The notes: a model not told the origin generated them from the letters alone. A DNA stretch of 64,000 nt from Diphasiastrum complanatum (GCA_029204225.1 CM055104.1:47128451-47192450), one strand, 5' to 3'. Counted from the first letter of the stretch, positions 52,644 to 64,000 are shown. A program made the numbers and translations.

Positions 52644-53238
52644 TGGTATCAGAGCTAAGTAAGAGAGTGATCATTGAATCATAAATCTTGTAAAGATCAT
52701 TGGCAAAATTTGTCTTTTGGCCAATACTAGTGAGGGCGAGTTCTTCTAGAGTGATAGCTTGTAATCATTTGGATAAAAATGACTTGGAGGCTGTGTATGT
52801 ACTTTTCACAAGTGTGAAACCGTACAACAACTTTCAATTCAAGTTACTTTGTGTTTGTTGGTCCCAAAATCACAATATTAGTTCATTTTTGGTGCTTTTT
52901 GAAGCATAGTATTGATCTAGATTCATTCTAACTAATGCCTATGACCAAATAGTGTTTTGGATCATTGAAGCATTTCTTTTTAGAGTCTAAAATCAGATCT
53001 TAAGAGGCTGATTTGTTCAGATCCTTAGCTGAATTGAAATCTCTAAGAAAAGTGTAAAGAAATTTTTTTGTGAGAGTGAAAGCTAGAAATTTTTGGTAAG
53101 ATCTTTGAGTATCATTCTAGCTTGTGTGCTAGTTTGATAGAGACAAGCCTATAGGCATTCTAGTAAGCTTTAGGCCTTTTCATAGATCTTTTAAAATTCA
53201 AAAATCTTTGTGATTTTTAAAAGAGCATTCATTCTAAA

Positions 53239-53421
53239 ATGTCATCCATGGGTGGATATTTGATAGAATCAAGTGAGAGACTCACTTCCACAAACTATTC
53301 CATTTGGAAAGTGAGAATGGAATCACTCCTAGTGATCCATGATCTATATGACATAGTTCAAGGAGTAGAGGAAGAGCCTCAAACTCCCCAAGAACAAGCC
53401 AAATACAAGAAGAGAGCATGA
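53239..53421 (+). pseudogene. Copia E gag start
   Basis: MSSMGGYLIESSERLTSTNY, then SIWKVRMESLLVIHDLYDIV, the usual gag opening. A TGA at 53419 ends it; the remaining gag codons follow in another frame at 53464. Confidence 0.82.
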
Positions 53422-53463
53422 TTAGCTCTACATTGCATAAAGTTAAATGTATGCAATGACCTC

Positions 53464-56151
53464 TTGAAAGAGGTGTCTTCTTGTACCTCATCCAAAGAGG
53501 CTTGGGATTCATTAAAGAGCATCTATGAATCCAACAATACTTCAAGACTTGCTCTTGGCCTACCAAGAACTTTCAAGAAGTGTGGAAAAATGTGTGAGGC
53601 ATGTGGCCTTGCAAAGTCACACAAATCTTCTTACAAGAAATCTTCATCAAGATCTCTCTCTCCCTTGGATCTCATACATTCTGATGTACATAGTTTTTCA
53701 CATGCAAGTAATGGAGGTGCCTTGATGTATGTAACTTTTATAGATAATTGTACTAGATTCACATGGATTGAGTTACTATCAAAGAAAAGTCTTGCTTATG
53801 AAGCTTTCATTAAGTTCAAGTCTCTAGTAGAGAAACAACTTAGTACTTCTATCAAAGCACTAAGATGTGATAATGGAGGAGAGTACACCTCCAATAAAAT
53901 GAAAGACTTTTGTGAGATCAATGGTATTAAGTTACAATACACTTGTTCCTACACCCCTCAACAAAATGGGGTGGCCGAGAGGAAAAATAGGAGTCTATGT
54001 GAGTGTGCAAAGTCCTTGAGGCTTGATGCATCACTTCCCATCTCATTTTGGGGAGAAGCCATAACATGTGCTAAATATTTGTGTAATAGACTTCCTAGTA
54101 GTGCTATAGATGGGATCTCACCTTATCAAGCCTTGTTTGATAAGAAACCCAATGTAAAAGATTTTAAGATCTTTGGATGTACTTGTTATGTACACATTCC
54201 TTTGGAGACTAGAAGGAAAGAAGATGCTACCTCCTTCAAAGTAATCCTTGTTGGCTATGGAGAAAATAGCAAGGGATATAGGATATATGATCCTACATCC
54301 AAGAAAGTAAAGGTAAGCAAGGATGTACTTTTTGATGAGTCACAATTTGCTAAGAGCTTGTCAAATGGATCTAACCCATTGTGCATTGAAGATCTTGACA
54401 AATCCGAGGAGGATCTTGACAAATCCGAGGAGAATCATAACAAACCCGAGGATGGAGATTTGGATCCGAGTCAAAAGGGGCCAAGAAGATCATCAAGGAG
54501 CAAGGCCGAGCCCTCAAGGCTTACCTATGTGGACAAGGGAAAGCAAAAGGAAGGCTCTACATCTTCTACCTCTTACTCTTTTTTAGCTACATTGATTGAA
54601 GAACCATCATCTTTTGAAGAAGCATGTAAATCTAAAGTTTGGAGAGATGCAATGCAAGTAGAGTATGATGCATTAGAAGAGAATCATACTTGGAATCTTG
54701 TAAATCTTCCAAGAGGAAAGAAACCACTTGCATGTAAGTGGATTTATAGAATTAAGTACAATCAAGATGGATCTATTAGTAAATACAAAGCTAGGCTTGT
54801 TGCTAAGGGATTTCTTCAAATAAAAGGATTGGATTATGAAGAAACATTTGCACCTGTAGCTAAGCTTGTAACTATTAGATTAATCATTTGCATTGCTACC
54901 TTGTTCAAATGGGATCTCTACCAAATGGATGTGACAAATGCCTTCTTGAATGGCTTCTTAGAAGAGGAAATCTACATGATGCAACCCGAGGGCTTCATCA
55001 AGGTTGGTGAGGAGCAAAAGGTGTGCTACTTAAGGAAGAGCCTATATGGCTTGAAGCAAGCACCTAGAGCTTGGTACTCTAGGTTGCATGATTTTCTCTA
55101 TTCCCTTGGCTTTGTACTAAGTGCTTATGAACCTTCTTTATATTTCAAATGTAATGAAGGAAAGATCATCATTTTGGTTCTTTATGTTGATGACATCATT
55201 ATGACAGGAAATGATGATGATGGCATAGGCAAAGTAAAAGTTGACTTATCTAGTGAGTTCGAGATGGTAGATCTAGGCTTCCTAAAGTTTATACTTGGGA
55301 TAGAAGTGTCTAGAAGTAGCAATTGTACTTTCATAAGTCAATCTAAGTATGCTACTTCCATTCTTGAAAGATTTGGTATGAAAGATTGTAAGGGGATTGA
55401 CACCCCTATGGAGCATGTTGTGAAAGCAACTAATGAAGGTGATGAAGCATCCTTTGAGGACATCACTCTCTTTAGGAAGCTTATAGGCTCTCTAATCTAT
55501 TTAACTATCACTAGACCTGATTTAAGTTTTTGTGTAAGCAAGTTGAGTCAAAGTATGCAAGCTCCTTTAGTTCATCATTGGAAAAGTGCCAAGAGAGTAC
55601 TTAGATATGTTTCTAGTACTAGATTTTTTGGCATACTTTATGAAGGATCTAACTTGCACTTGAGAGCCTACTCAGATTCAGATTTTGCAGGTGACAAGAT
55701 GGATAGGAAGTCCATTAGTGCATTTGCAACATTTCTTTGTGGAGGAGTGATATCTTGGCTTTCCAAAAAGCAAGATACAATCTCACTATCTTCTTGTGAA
55801 GCCGAGTACAAGGCATTGACTTCAACAACCAAAGAGCTCCTATGGCTAAGAAGACTCTTGATGGAACTACATGTGCTAGAGACCGAGGAGATCCCTTACA
55901 TATTTTGTGACAATCAAGCTTCTCAACAAATTGCTTCAAATCCTATCTTCCATGCTAGAACAAAGCATATTGAGATAGCTCACCACTTTGTGAGGGAGAA
56001 GGTACAATCCAAGGAAGTGCAACTACATCATGTACCATCATTCGAATGCATAGCTGATATCTTAACCAAGCCATTGTCCAAAGATCCATTTTTTAAGTTA
56101 AGATATGCTCTTGGAATTGTAGATAGATGTACACTAGATTTGCCAAGTTAG
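53464..56151 (+). CDS. Copia E integrase-reverse transcriptase-RNase H, 895 codons, gag and protease mostly deleted
   Basis: The first 35 residues are gag (SSCTSSKEAWDSLKSIYES). At about residue 38 the frame passes straight to the pre-integrase zinc part (MCEACGLAKSHKSS), so nucleocapsid and protease are missing. Integrase has FIDNCTRFTW, RCDNGGEYTSNK and [14 protein letters not shown] (residues ~85-185). RT has KWIYRIKYNQDGSISKYKAR, AFLNGFLEEEIYMMQPEG and YVDDIIMTGND (~390-590). RNase H has YSDSDFAGDKMDRKS, LSKKQDTISLSSCEAEYKA and ADILTKPLSKDPF (~735-885). No stop breaks it. It lacks its own start context and would need protease and nucleocapsid from elsewhere. Confidence 0.9.
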   Translation: MKEVSSCTSSKEAWDSLKSIYESNNTSRLALGLPRTFKKCGKMCEACGLAKSHKSSYKKSSSRSLSPLDLIHSDVHSFSHASNGGALMYVTFIDNCTRFTWIELLSKKSLAYEAFIKFKSLVEKQLSTSIKALRCDNGGEYTSNKMKDFCEINGIKLQYTCSYTPQQNGVAERKNRSLCECAKSLRLDASLPISFWGEAITCAKYLCNRLPSSAIDGISPYQALFDKKPNVKDFKIFGCTCYVHIPLETRRKEDATSFKVILVGYGENSKGYRIYDPTSKKVKVSKDVLFDESQFAKSLSNGSNPLCIEDLDKSEEDLDKSEENHNKPEDGDLDPSQKGPRRSSRSKAEPSRLTYVDKGKQKEGSTSSTSYSFLATLIEEPSSFEEACKSKVWRDAMQVEYDALEENHTWNLVNLPRGKKPLACKWIYRIKYNQDGSISKYKARLVAKGFLQIKGLDYEETFAPVAKLVTIRLIICIATLFKWDLYQMDVTNAFLNGFLEEEIYMMQPEGFIKVGEEQKVCYLRKSLYGLKQAPRAWYSRLHDFLYSLGFVLSAYEPSLYFKCNEGKIIILVLYVDDIIMTGNDDDGIGKVKVDLSSEFEMVDLGFLKFILGIEVSRSSNCTFISQSKYATSILERFGMKDCKGIDTPMEHVVKATNEGDEASFEDITLFRKLIGSLIYLTITRPDLSFCVSKLSQSMQAPLVHHWKSAKRVLRYVSSTRFFGILYEGSNLHLRAYSDSDFAGDKMDRKSISAFATFLCGGVISWLSKKQDTISLSSCEAEYKALTSTTKELLWLRRLLMELHVLETEEIPYIFCDNQASQQIASNPIFHARTKHIEIAHHFVREKVQSKEVQLHHVPSFECIADILTKPLSKDPFFKLRYALGIVDRCTLDLPS

Positions 56152-56164
56152 AAGTGAAGAGGAG

Positions 56165-57027
56165 TGTTGAAAATTGTCACTTCTCACTTGACATTGGTTC
56201 ATGTAAATATTGATCAAACATTAGAATATGTTGATGATATGATTTCACACGTGTGGAGCCTGTTCCCACGTGTGAAAAGATGTACTTTTCATGTTTGTAT
56301 ATATCCAAATTGATTTTGTATCATTCTAGTTAATGTGAACATGAAATGACTAGTTTTTAGTCAAGTTGACTAGTCACCTACAAATTAGCTTTTCCTTGCA
56401 TGTGCATGAGTAAATGCTCCCACATGGCAAGTGGATGCTCACACGTGTGTATAGAGTACTAGAAGATAAGAGTTGACCATTTTTCTTAGATCCTATTTTG
56501 TAGGGAATATTCCTATATTCTAGGAGACTAGCTTTTTGGATTTTAGTCATATTCTAGAAGGTCAACTATTGGATAAGGATCAAGGATGGATAAAATGGAT
56601 AGATCTGAGTGATGTGGCACTCTTCACACGTGTGAAGGCCTTCTGGACTGTACCAGACTCATGGATGTACTTGATCCATAAAAGGATCATCATTTTGCTA
56701 AGAAAATTGATGAGACTTTTGCACTCTACACTTTTGTGAGATTTCTAGTCATTTGTCTTGTGATTTTTATGCATGATTGCTATCTAGTATCATTGTACTT
56801 GTTGTTTCAGGTGCAGGCCGTACAGTGGACAGTACTCCACACGTGTGAAGCCGCTCTCACTAAAAAAATGATGTGTTGATCCGTTGCTCTTGCTTAAATC
56901 CAAGTGTAGTGAATCTAGATCAAGATCTAATGTGTAGAACTTGATAGATTCATTGATTAAGCAACCAATAACTCTCTATGATTGTAAAGTACAATCATTA
57001 TTGTCCTAAAAATTGTAAAATTTATCA
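56165..57027 (+). repeat. Copia E 3' LTR, 863 bp
   Basis: It follows GAAGTGAAGAGGAG and repeats the 5' LTR with about a dozen differences, keeping all five CACGTG palindromes. Confidence 0.94.
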
Positions 57028-57801
57028 ATTTACTTGACAAAGGATGAGAAAGAAACGGACGCGAACTCGAAACTTTTCTATTCGTGACCAACTCGAAAGA
57101 TTCGCGAAACAGTGTCTTGTGGAAGCTTGTGGCTTTCTTGTTGAAACTCGAAAGATTCGCGAACAGAATCTTGTCGCGAAATTTTTTGTTTTTTGTTCAA
57201 GCCTCAAATGTCGCGAAACTATCTCGAACAGTTCGCAAAATATTCTAGCTTCCTTTCTTCAAGCTCAAGAATTGTCATCTGTCACGAACAATTCACGAAA
57301 GAGGAAGCTGAGATGAAGAGACAGATTGTCGCGAAATATTCGCGAACAGAATTTATTAGATCCTGGAAACAGAGCGTCTATTTGAATATCAACCGTCATA
57401 AACGATTAGATTTTTACTAATACAATAATAAAAGGCCAAAGGACCTGTCCTGTAGCAATATAAATACATATGCACTACTCGTTGAAACTCACTCAATCAG
57501 AGACACAACAACGAGATAAGACAACAAGAGATGTATATTGATGAATCAGATTCAGAATTATAAAAATTCATTTTTGATCAATAGTTTCTTATTGTCTAAA
57601 TTGTCTTAAGTTGTCTCATACTTCCGCATATAAATCAAACACATCCACATATATTTTTCACACGCATATTCAATCGAAACAAATACTGTTCTATTAGTAC
57701 ATAGATCAGATAAAATCGCGATTGAAGACACTGATATTTATTTGATTTATTCAAATTTGTATCATGTTCTCTATGGAAAAGTAATTATTATTTTTCCTAC
57801 A
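57028..57801 (+). repeat. Copia A2 5' LTR, main part, and primer site
   Basis: It continues the LTR begun at 51730-51782 and ends TTTTTCCTACA. The primer site TGGTATCAGAGC follows at 57803. The region 57100-57350 is dense in TTCGCGAA and GTCGCGAAA motifs. Confidence 0.92.
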
Positions 57802-57913
57802 GTGGTATCAGAGCATACGGAATTAAAGTTGATACAGTGTTATCTTCGAATCCCTCTCAACATTCTTCATGCATCCATCAGTAAGCCGCTACTTGGATAT
57901 TCAGAATTAAAAA

Positions 57914-58860
57914 ATGTCGTCGATCACCAATGTTCAAGCTAAGATCACTACAATCTTGGACCCAGAAGGTTCAAATTACTTAAGTTGAAACTTAAAGATT
58001 TCACTCTTGTTGGTCGGCGAAGGTCTATGGCAATGGGTAGAACCAATTGAGGAAAAACCAAAAGCTACTCTTGGCAAAGAATTTCGAGAATGGAGTTTAA
58101 AAAATGACAAAGCTATAGCAATTATTGCGTCTTCAATGCATGACAATATAATGCTAGATCAATTTCAAACACAATGGATTTATGGGAAGAATTGCAAACC
58201 AAGAATGAGACTCGATCTCGTAATCAGATCATGTCCTTGGAAGACCAATTAACTTACCTACAGTGGGACGGCAAAGACCTGAACACACTCGTGCAAAAGA
58301 TTAAATATCTATTTAGTTCCTTGCAGAATTCTGGTGCAGAAAATTTAATTTCTAAGGAAAAACAACTTACTTATTTTCTTCGAGCCCTACCCAGGTCATT
58401 CCACACAACTCGAACCTTATTGGCGAAAGATGCGACAATGATACTTCAAAAGGCAATAGATGGAGTGAAGGAAGAAGTAGAAGCTCATGAACGCAACAAT
58501 GGTTATTCCAAAAGTGCTCTATTTACTCATAAGAATAAATCTTCTAGGAAGTCTAAGTTTTAGAAGATCTGCATTAGATGCAGAAGATCAGGTCACACAG
58601 AAGAAAAGTGTTGGCTAAATCCAAGGATTGAATGTATTTATTGTCGTGAACGGGATCATGCAGCAATAGACTATTATCAGAATTCCAGAAACAAAAAGGA
58701 GCAAAATCGAAACGAACCTTCAGATTCAAACTATGTCGAAGACAAAGCAGAATGCTCCAGAGCAGCAAAAGACATGACAACAAGGAATTTGACAGCTTAT
58801 GTCAGTACTGATCTATGTTATTCATCTAATTCAATTTGAGAAGTAGTATTTGATTCGAGA
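57914..58860 (+). pseudogene. Copia A2 gag and nucleocapsid
   Basis: MSSITNVQAKITTILDPEG matches copia A gag. A TGA at 57987 and a frame change near 58170 break it. The nucleocapsid has CIRCRRSGHTEEKC and a second, degenerate knuckle starting CIYCRERDHAAIDYY (58565-58680). Confidence 0.85.
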
Positions 58861-60062
58861 GCCATTCACATTTTGTTTTCTCGAAACAAATTTTGTTTGA
58901 GCACAAGAAGACAAACGATTCGAGATTCATTATACTTGGAGACGGTTCTAAACACGTGGTTGATGGAACTGGTGTATTATGGCTAGACACGAATCAAGGA
59001 GACAAGAAACTGGAGGAAGTTCTCTATGTCCCTACTCTTGACAAAGATCTTCTATTTGTAGCTAAGATAGTTGGCATGTCAGTAACCTTCACAAAGAACT
59101 CTTGTAAACTGTTTGAGAAAATTTTTGATAATCTGATTGCTAAAGGCAGTAGAGAAAGAAATTTGTATCACCTGAACATTCGAACAAGAATCGTACAAGT
59201 CAATCAAACTCAGAAATCAACAGATGTATTGTGGCACAAAAGGCTAAGTCATATGAACATGGAAGCCTTGTACCAAGCCAATAAAAGTCAGAGAATTCAA
59301 GGAGTCAAAGTCAAAAGTAGAGATATTCGAACTACCTGCGAATCTTGTCTTTACGGCAAGATGACTAGAACACCTTTCGGTAAGGATGTTTATAAGGCAA
59401 CTAAGGTACTTGAAAATGTGCATTCAAATATTTGTGGAGCATTTGGAGTATTGTCGTTGGGTGATGCAAAGTACTTCATTACATTTATTGATGACTTCAA
59501 CAAGTTTGTTGTAGTATACTTTATTCGTACCAAATCTGAAGCTTTTGAAAAATTCGTTGAGTATACGAGTTGGGCTGAGAAGCAGATAGGCAATAAACTG
59601 AAGTAAATTCACACAGGTCGTGGAGGTGAGTACATTTCCAACAAATTCAAAGCTTACTGTACTGATTAAGGTATTATGCACACAAGGACTACATCTTACA
59701 CACCTCAACACAATGGAATAGTTGAACGAAGAAATCGTACACTAATGGAAGTTGCAAAGTGTATGATGGCTCATGCGAAAGCACCAAAACAGTTGTGGAC
59801 AAAAGCAGTGGCTACATCAAATTATCTTCAGAATCATATTCTGAAATCTCGAATACCGGATAAAACTCCTCATGAGATATGGTGGAAGTCGAAGCCAAAT
59901 CTTGCACATGTTCGAACATGTGTGGTGTATATGCACATACTAGATAAGTTGAGAAAGAAACTCGATGAAAAGACAGAACAAGGTTTTCTGGTAGGATTCG
60001 AGTTACATTCGTCATATTATCGTGTTTATGTACCCGAAACTAGCAAGATAAAAATTGTTTGA
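58840..60062 (+). pseudogene. Copia A2 protease and integrase
   Basis: The protease site reads VFDSRAIH (DSGA changed to DSRA). Then come [49 protein letters not shown] and TPQHNGIVERRNRTL. Stops at 59604 and 59668 and a TGA at 60061 interrupt it. The first integrase catalytic Asp (in IDDF) is kept. Confidence 0.87.
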
Positions 60063-60389
60063 GATGTTAAATTTGATGAGACAAAAAACATAGCAAACAA
60101 TGATCTAGTCGGCTATGAAAATCATTATGAGTTTCCAACAACAACAGAAGAAAAACAAGCAAAAGATGAAAGAGAGTTACCAGATCCAGAGGGAGGTCAA
60201 GATCGAGTACCTGACAGACTTGAATGGCTAGTTCGAATTCCAGCAGAAAAGCTCGAATCAGAATTGAACTCAAAACCTACAGAATCGAACTCGAAACCAC
60301 CTGTAAGAAGATCAGACAGACAACGAAAACCACCAGAAATATATGGTTAGGATGTTTTTAATACAACCATCGAATTTTGTGGATTCTCT

Positions 60390-61903
60390 GACGAACCTCA
60401 AACATTCGAGGAAGCTGTAGATGGACCAGATAAAGATTGCTGGATTTAGGCAATGGAGGACAAAATGTCATCCATGTACAAGAACAATGTATGGACACTT
60501 GCACCTATACCTGATGGCAGAAAACCAGTAAAGTGCAAGTGGATCTATAAGATCAAAATAGGTCCTGATGGAGAAAACATTAGATACAAGGCAAGGTTGG
60601 TTGCTAAAGGATTTTCACAGAAGTAAGGGATCAACTACACTGATACTTTCTCACCGGTAGTCAAATATACATCAATTCGCTTGTTATTTGCATATGCGGT
60701 GGCTCATGATTTGAAAATCCATATTGTGGATGAGAAAACTGTTTTCCTGCATGCAAAATCAGAAGAAGACTTATTCATGGACCAACCACTTGGTTTTGTA
60801 AGCCATGAATATCCAGAATATGGATGTCACATGAATAAAAGCATTTAGGGTCTCAAACAGGCAACGAGACAATGGTATAGAAAGAAGGACGAAGCACTAC
60901 GATCCATAGCCTTCAAACCTCTATTTGTTGAATCAAATGTCTATATCAAGTATGTCCAAAAAGAAATGATCATTTTAGCTGTTTATGTTGATGACACGCT
61001 TATCTTCTCAAGAAGAGATAAGTTAATTTCAGAAGTCAAAAGAGACATTTCTGAAATATTTGAGATCGTTGACCTAGGAGAAGCTAAAATCTATCTAGGC
61101 TTGCAGATCGTGAGAGACTTTGAAGGTGGCAAGTTGTATCTTCACCAATAAAAGTACACTCAAAAGATCATTGTCTTGGAATAATACTGAGTAAGGCAGA
61201 TTGTCCGCAGACTCTCAAGGAAGAAGAACGAATGGCCAAAACACCCTATCGTAGGCTAATTGGATCATTGTTATATCTAGCAGACAACACCAAACCTGAT
61301 ATAGAGTTTGCAGTAGACAAGCTGAGCCAATATCATCAGAACCCAAGATCGTTACATTGGAAGTTGGCAAAGAGAGGACTACAATATCTCCAGGAAACGA
61401 AAGACTATGGATTGTGTTATTCGAAGAAAGCTAGATCTCACATCGAATCATACCGTGACGCAAGCTGGGCATCCATGAAGGATGATAGCAAAAGTATCTC
61501 AGGAGGTTGTACTCTAGCATCTGGTGCAGCCATACTATGGATTAGCAAGAAACAAATAACAGTAGCTCAATCTTCTTGTGAAGCAGAATATGTAGCAGCA
61601 GCCAAGATGGCAAACGAGCTGATCTAGATTAAACAGATATTAGAAGGATTTGATGAATCTAGATCTGAACCTTATGTCTTGTTAATGGATAACACTTCAG
61701 CAATCTATCTTACGAACGATTCTGTATTTCACTCGAAAACGAATTACATAGCTATCAAGTATCATGTGATTCAAGACTTAGTCAAGAAGAAGATTTTGAA
61801 GACAGTCTTCATACCCACAGAGGAAATGACAGCTGATATCTTTACAAAGCCACTAAGTAAAGCCTTGTTCGAGAAGCAGCGAAGAGGATTGGGGTTAATC
61901 TAA
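60390..61903 (+). pseudogene. Copia A2 reverse transcriptase and RNase H
   Basis: [61 protein letters not shown] and YVDDTLIFSRR, then LADNTKPDIEFAVDKLSQYH and [17 protein letters not shown]. Stops fall in the FSQK*GI and KSI*GLKQ motifs and elsewhere. The RNase H tail [20 protein letters not shown] precedes the polypurine tract. Confidence 0.87.
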
Positions 61904-61923
61904 CTGCCACTTTGAGAGGGAAC

Positions 61924-62745
61924 TGTAGAACAATGGATCAGACAGATCTTGATTCTACCAACAAAGCGCGTAGTTTACTTGACAAAGGATGAGAAAGAAA
62001 CAGACACGAACTCGAAACTTTTCTATTTGTGACCAACTCGAAAGATTCGCAAAACAGTGGCTTGTGGAAGCTCGTGGCTTTCTTGTTGAAACTCGAAAGA
62101 TTCACAAACAGAATCTTGTCGCAAAATTTTCTGTTTATTGTTCAAGCCTCAGATGTTGCAAAACTATCTCGAACAGTTCGCGAAATATTCTAGCTTCCTT
62201 TCTTCAAGCTCAAGAATTGTCATCTGTCGCGAACAATTCATGAAAGAGGAAGTTGAGATGAAGAGACAGACTGTCGCAAAATATTCACGAACAGAATTTA
62301 TTAGATCCTAGAAACAGAGCGTCTATTTGAATATCAATCATCATAAACAGTTAGATTTCTACTGCTACAATAATAAAAGGCCAAAGGACTTGTCTTGTAG
62401 CAATATAAATACATATGCACTACTCGTTGAAACTCACTCAATCAAAGACACGACAGCGAGATAAGATAGCAAGAGAGGTATATTGATGAATCAGATCTAG
62501 AATTATAAAAATTGGTTTTTTGATCGATAGTTTCTTATTGTCTAAATTGTCTTAAGTTGTCTCAGCTTCCGCATATAAATCTAACACATCCACATATAAT
62601 TTTCGCACGCATATTCAATCAAAACAAATACTTTCTATTAGTACATAGATCAGATAAAATCGCGATTAAAGACACTGATATTAATTTGATTTATTCAAAT
62701 TTGTATCATGTTCTCTGTGGAAAAGTAATTACTATTTTTCCTACA
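61924..62745 (+). repeat. Copia A2 3' LTR, 822 bp
   Basis: TGTAGAACAATGG to TTTTTCCTACA, after the purine tract TTTGAGAGGGAAC. It matches the 5' LTR, with many CG sites altered to CA or TG. Confidence 0.93.
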
Positions 62746-62878
62746 ACTATCTCTATTTCTTGAATAACTTTCACTCTCTCAAATATCTTTGATCCTAAGG
62801 AATCATATAATGGAGTTCATGCAAGAACTCTAATTCACTCCTCTATTTCATCATCTCTCTCTTTATTCGTGAATTGTC

Positions 62879-62893
62879 ATTATATATATATAT
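62879..62893. repeat. (AT)n run, 15 bp
   Basis: A short alternating AT tract between copia A2 and copia F. Confidence 0.85.
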
Positions 62894-62996
62894 ACACGTG
62901 AAACAGTTACAATGATTGTATGGGCAACAAGCGTGAAACAATGTAGAAGTACTAAAGTGAACTATAATGTGGTGTACGTCGGACTGGACAATGTAA

Positions 62997-64000
62997 ATGA
63001 CGTGGACCTCGAACTCGAAGGAGCTCGAAGAAGTGCAAGATATAGCTTCCAAGCTACATCTTAGGAAGAAATTTTACTCCCTCAAGATGGCAAATGGTGA
63101 TTCCCTGCAAAATCACATCAACCAATTCAAGAACCTGCTGAAGCAAATGGCCGCTATCGGATCTGTCATAGATGATCAAGACGCAGTGATGCAACTGCTT
63201 ACAAGCTTGCCAAGCTATACGACAGTTGGATGATGATATCACGACACATTCAGAACTGACTCCCTTCGAGAGTCATTACAATGTTGTTGTAGGAAGACAC
63301 GCGAAGGAACGAAGCCTCAAGATCTCAGCTGATTCTTACGTCTTTAACACCAACAAGAGCACGACCAAGCAGAAGAAGAAGAAAGTTTCGAAGCAATCAA
63401 AGCAAGACCAGAAACCAGCATAACACAAGGAACAACGCAGACGAAGAATAAGCTGTTCTACAGATACTACAAATGAAACAACCATGAAACTCGAGACTGC
63501 CGGATATTGCAAGCAAAGAACAACAACAAGGGACAATCAAATCAAGTGACAAATGTAGTTATAGAAGCTCCACAGCCTATTCAAGAAGCGGATCATGATG
63601 CCTTCATGACTAGCCATCACGGAACATCCAATGATAGTTCTTGGTTCTTGGATTCCGGTGCCACTCAACATGTGACCAGCGTCATTGGCTGTTTCGAGTC
63701 CTATACACCCTACAACCAACAAATATGTTCACCTTGGCAATAATAGCACACAAGCTATTAAAGGTGAAGGTACCGTAAGATTGAGCTTTGCAAATGATCA
63801 ATCTAAGCTACTTTCTAGAGTCATGTATATATCCCATTTATCTACGAATCTACTCTTTGTAAGCAGAATCATAGATCTAGGACATAAAGTAGAATTCGAA
63901 TGCGATCAGTGCAAAGTAGTTGATAGGACATGCAAGCTCAGAAAGAGGCATGGATATTTGTATAGATTAAGTCATTGTTTTTCTGTCTCTAGTCAGGTGC
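62997..64000 (+). mobile_element. Copia F: gag-protease part, runs off the window
   Basis: Gag piece LHLRKKFYSLKMANGDSLQN and MQLLTSLPSYTT (63050-63233), a Lys-rich stretch, a degenerate knuckle (YYKxNNHETRDC near 63460-63500), protease WFLDSGATQHVTS (about 63640), then YISHLSTNLLFVSRI and the approach to integrase. Frame changes near 63235 and 63735. No 5' LTR was recognised. Confidence 0.8.

Larger units (their letters stand above)
51783..57027 (+). mobile_element. Copia E: young copia inside the copia A2 5' LTR
   Basis: LTRs 51783-52643 and 56165-57027 differ at about a dozen sites by eye. The insertion point is proven by the intact paralogous site in the A2 3' LTR (61975-61982, GTAGTTTACTTG). 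Flanks AGTTT and ATTT suggest a target duplication with one change. The interior carries a shortened gag and one long pol frame. Confidence 0.93.
51730..62745 (+). mobile_element. Copia A2: full-length but decayed copia, interrupted in its 5' LTR by copia E
   Basis: LTR pieces 51730-51782 plus 57028-57801, and 3' LTR 61924-62745, with ACTAT at both flanks (51725-51729, 62746-62750). All domains are present in order, but at least eight in-frame stops occur. Several are CGA-to-TGA or CAG-to-TAG type changes when compared with copia A. Confidence 0.93.

Noticed and set aside
1-64000. CRISPR array, bacterial operon, phage or plasmid origin
   Set aside because: No spaced direct repeats, ribosome binding sites or compact gene order; spliced plant gene structure and LTR retrotransposons explain the window.

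Overview
The window looks like nuclear DNA of a land plant with a large, repeat-rich genome. Long introns, several Ty1/copia and Ty3/gypsy families and LINEs with a zinc-finger tail fit a seed-free vascular plant such as a fern; that placement is an inference. There is no operon, CRISPR array, rRNA or tRNA that I can see.

The main result is one host gene on the minus strand, hidden because its exons are short and lie up to 27 kb apart. Eight exons (49521-49251, 44353-44226, 17321-17250, 16846-16701, 16257-16143, 16008-15928, 5537-5397, 5050-4963) join in phase into a 347-residue protein with the layout of the plant Man1-Src1p C-terminal (MSC) inner-nuclear-membrane family: basic Ser-rich N-terminus, membrane helix, Cys-rich lumenal domain, second helix, nucleoplasmic winged helix. 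The last, very short exon was not found. A TATA box and pyrimidine-rich leader lie upstream near 49.7 kb.

Most of the rest is transposable elements, largely inside this gene's introns. Intron 1 (44.35-49.25 kb) holds a hAT transposase relic and copia remnants. Intron 2 (17.3-44.2 kb) holds a chromodomain gypsy element (C, 19588-38128). Copia A (21261-34204, target duplication GTACC) sits inside C, copia B sits inside A, and copia D (27367-32519, target duplication ATGAA) sits inside B. Intron 2 also holds a second gypsy relic, a copia relic carrying a non-autonomous hAT-like element with an 8-bp target duplication, and a miniature gypsy derivative (I). Intron 6 (5.5-15.9 kb) holds four LINE pieces and a 5'-truncated copia. 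A fifth LINE and an antisense gypsy piece lie past exon 8.

Upstream of the gene, 51.7-62.7 kb is a decayed copia (A2, target duplication ACTAT). A young copia (E) has inserted into its 5' LTR. E has near-identical LTRs and an 895-codon integrase-RT-RNase H frame, but has lost most of gag and all of protease. A further copia (F) runs off the right edge.

Three patterns stand out: LINE copies abutting (TC)n tracts at either end, CACACGTGTG palindromes repeated in the E LTRs, and TCGCGA-rich LTRs in A2 showing CpG decay.
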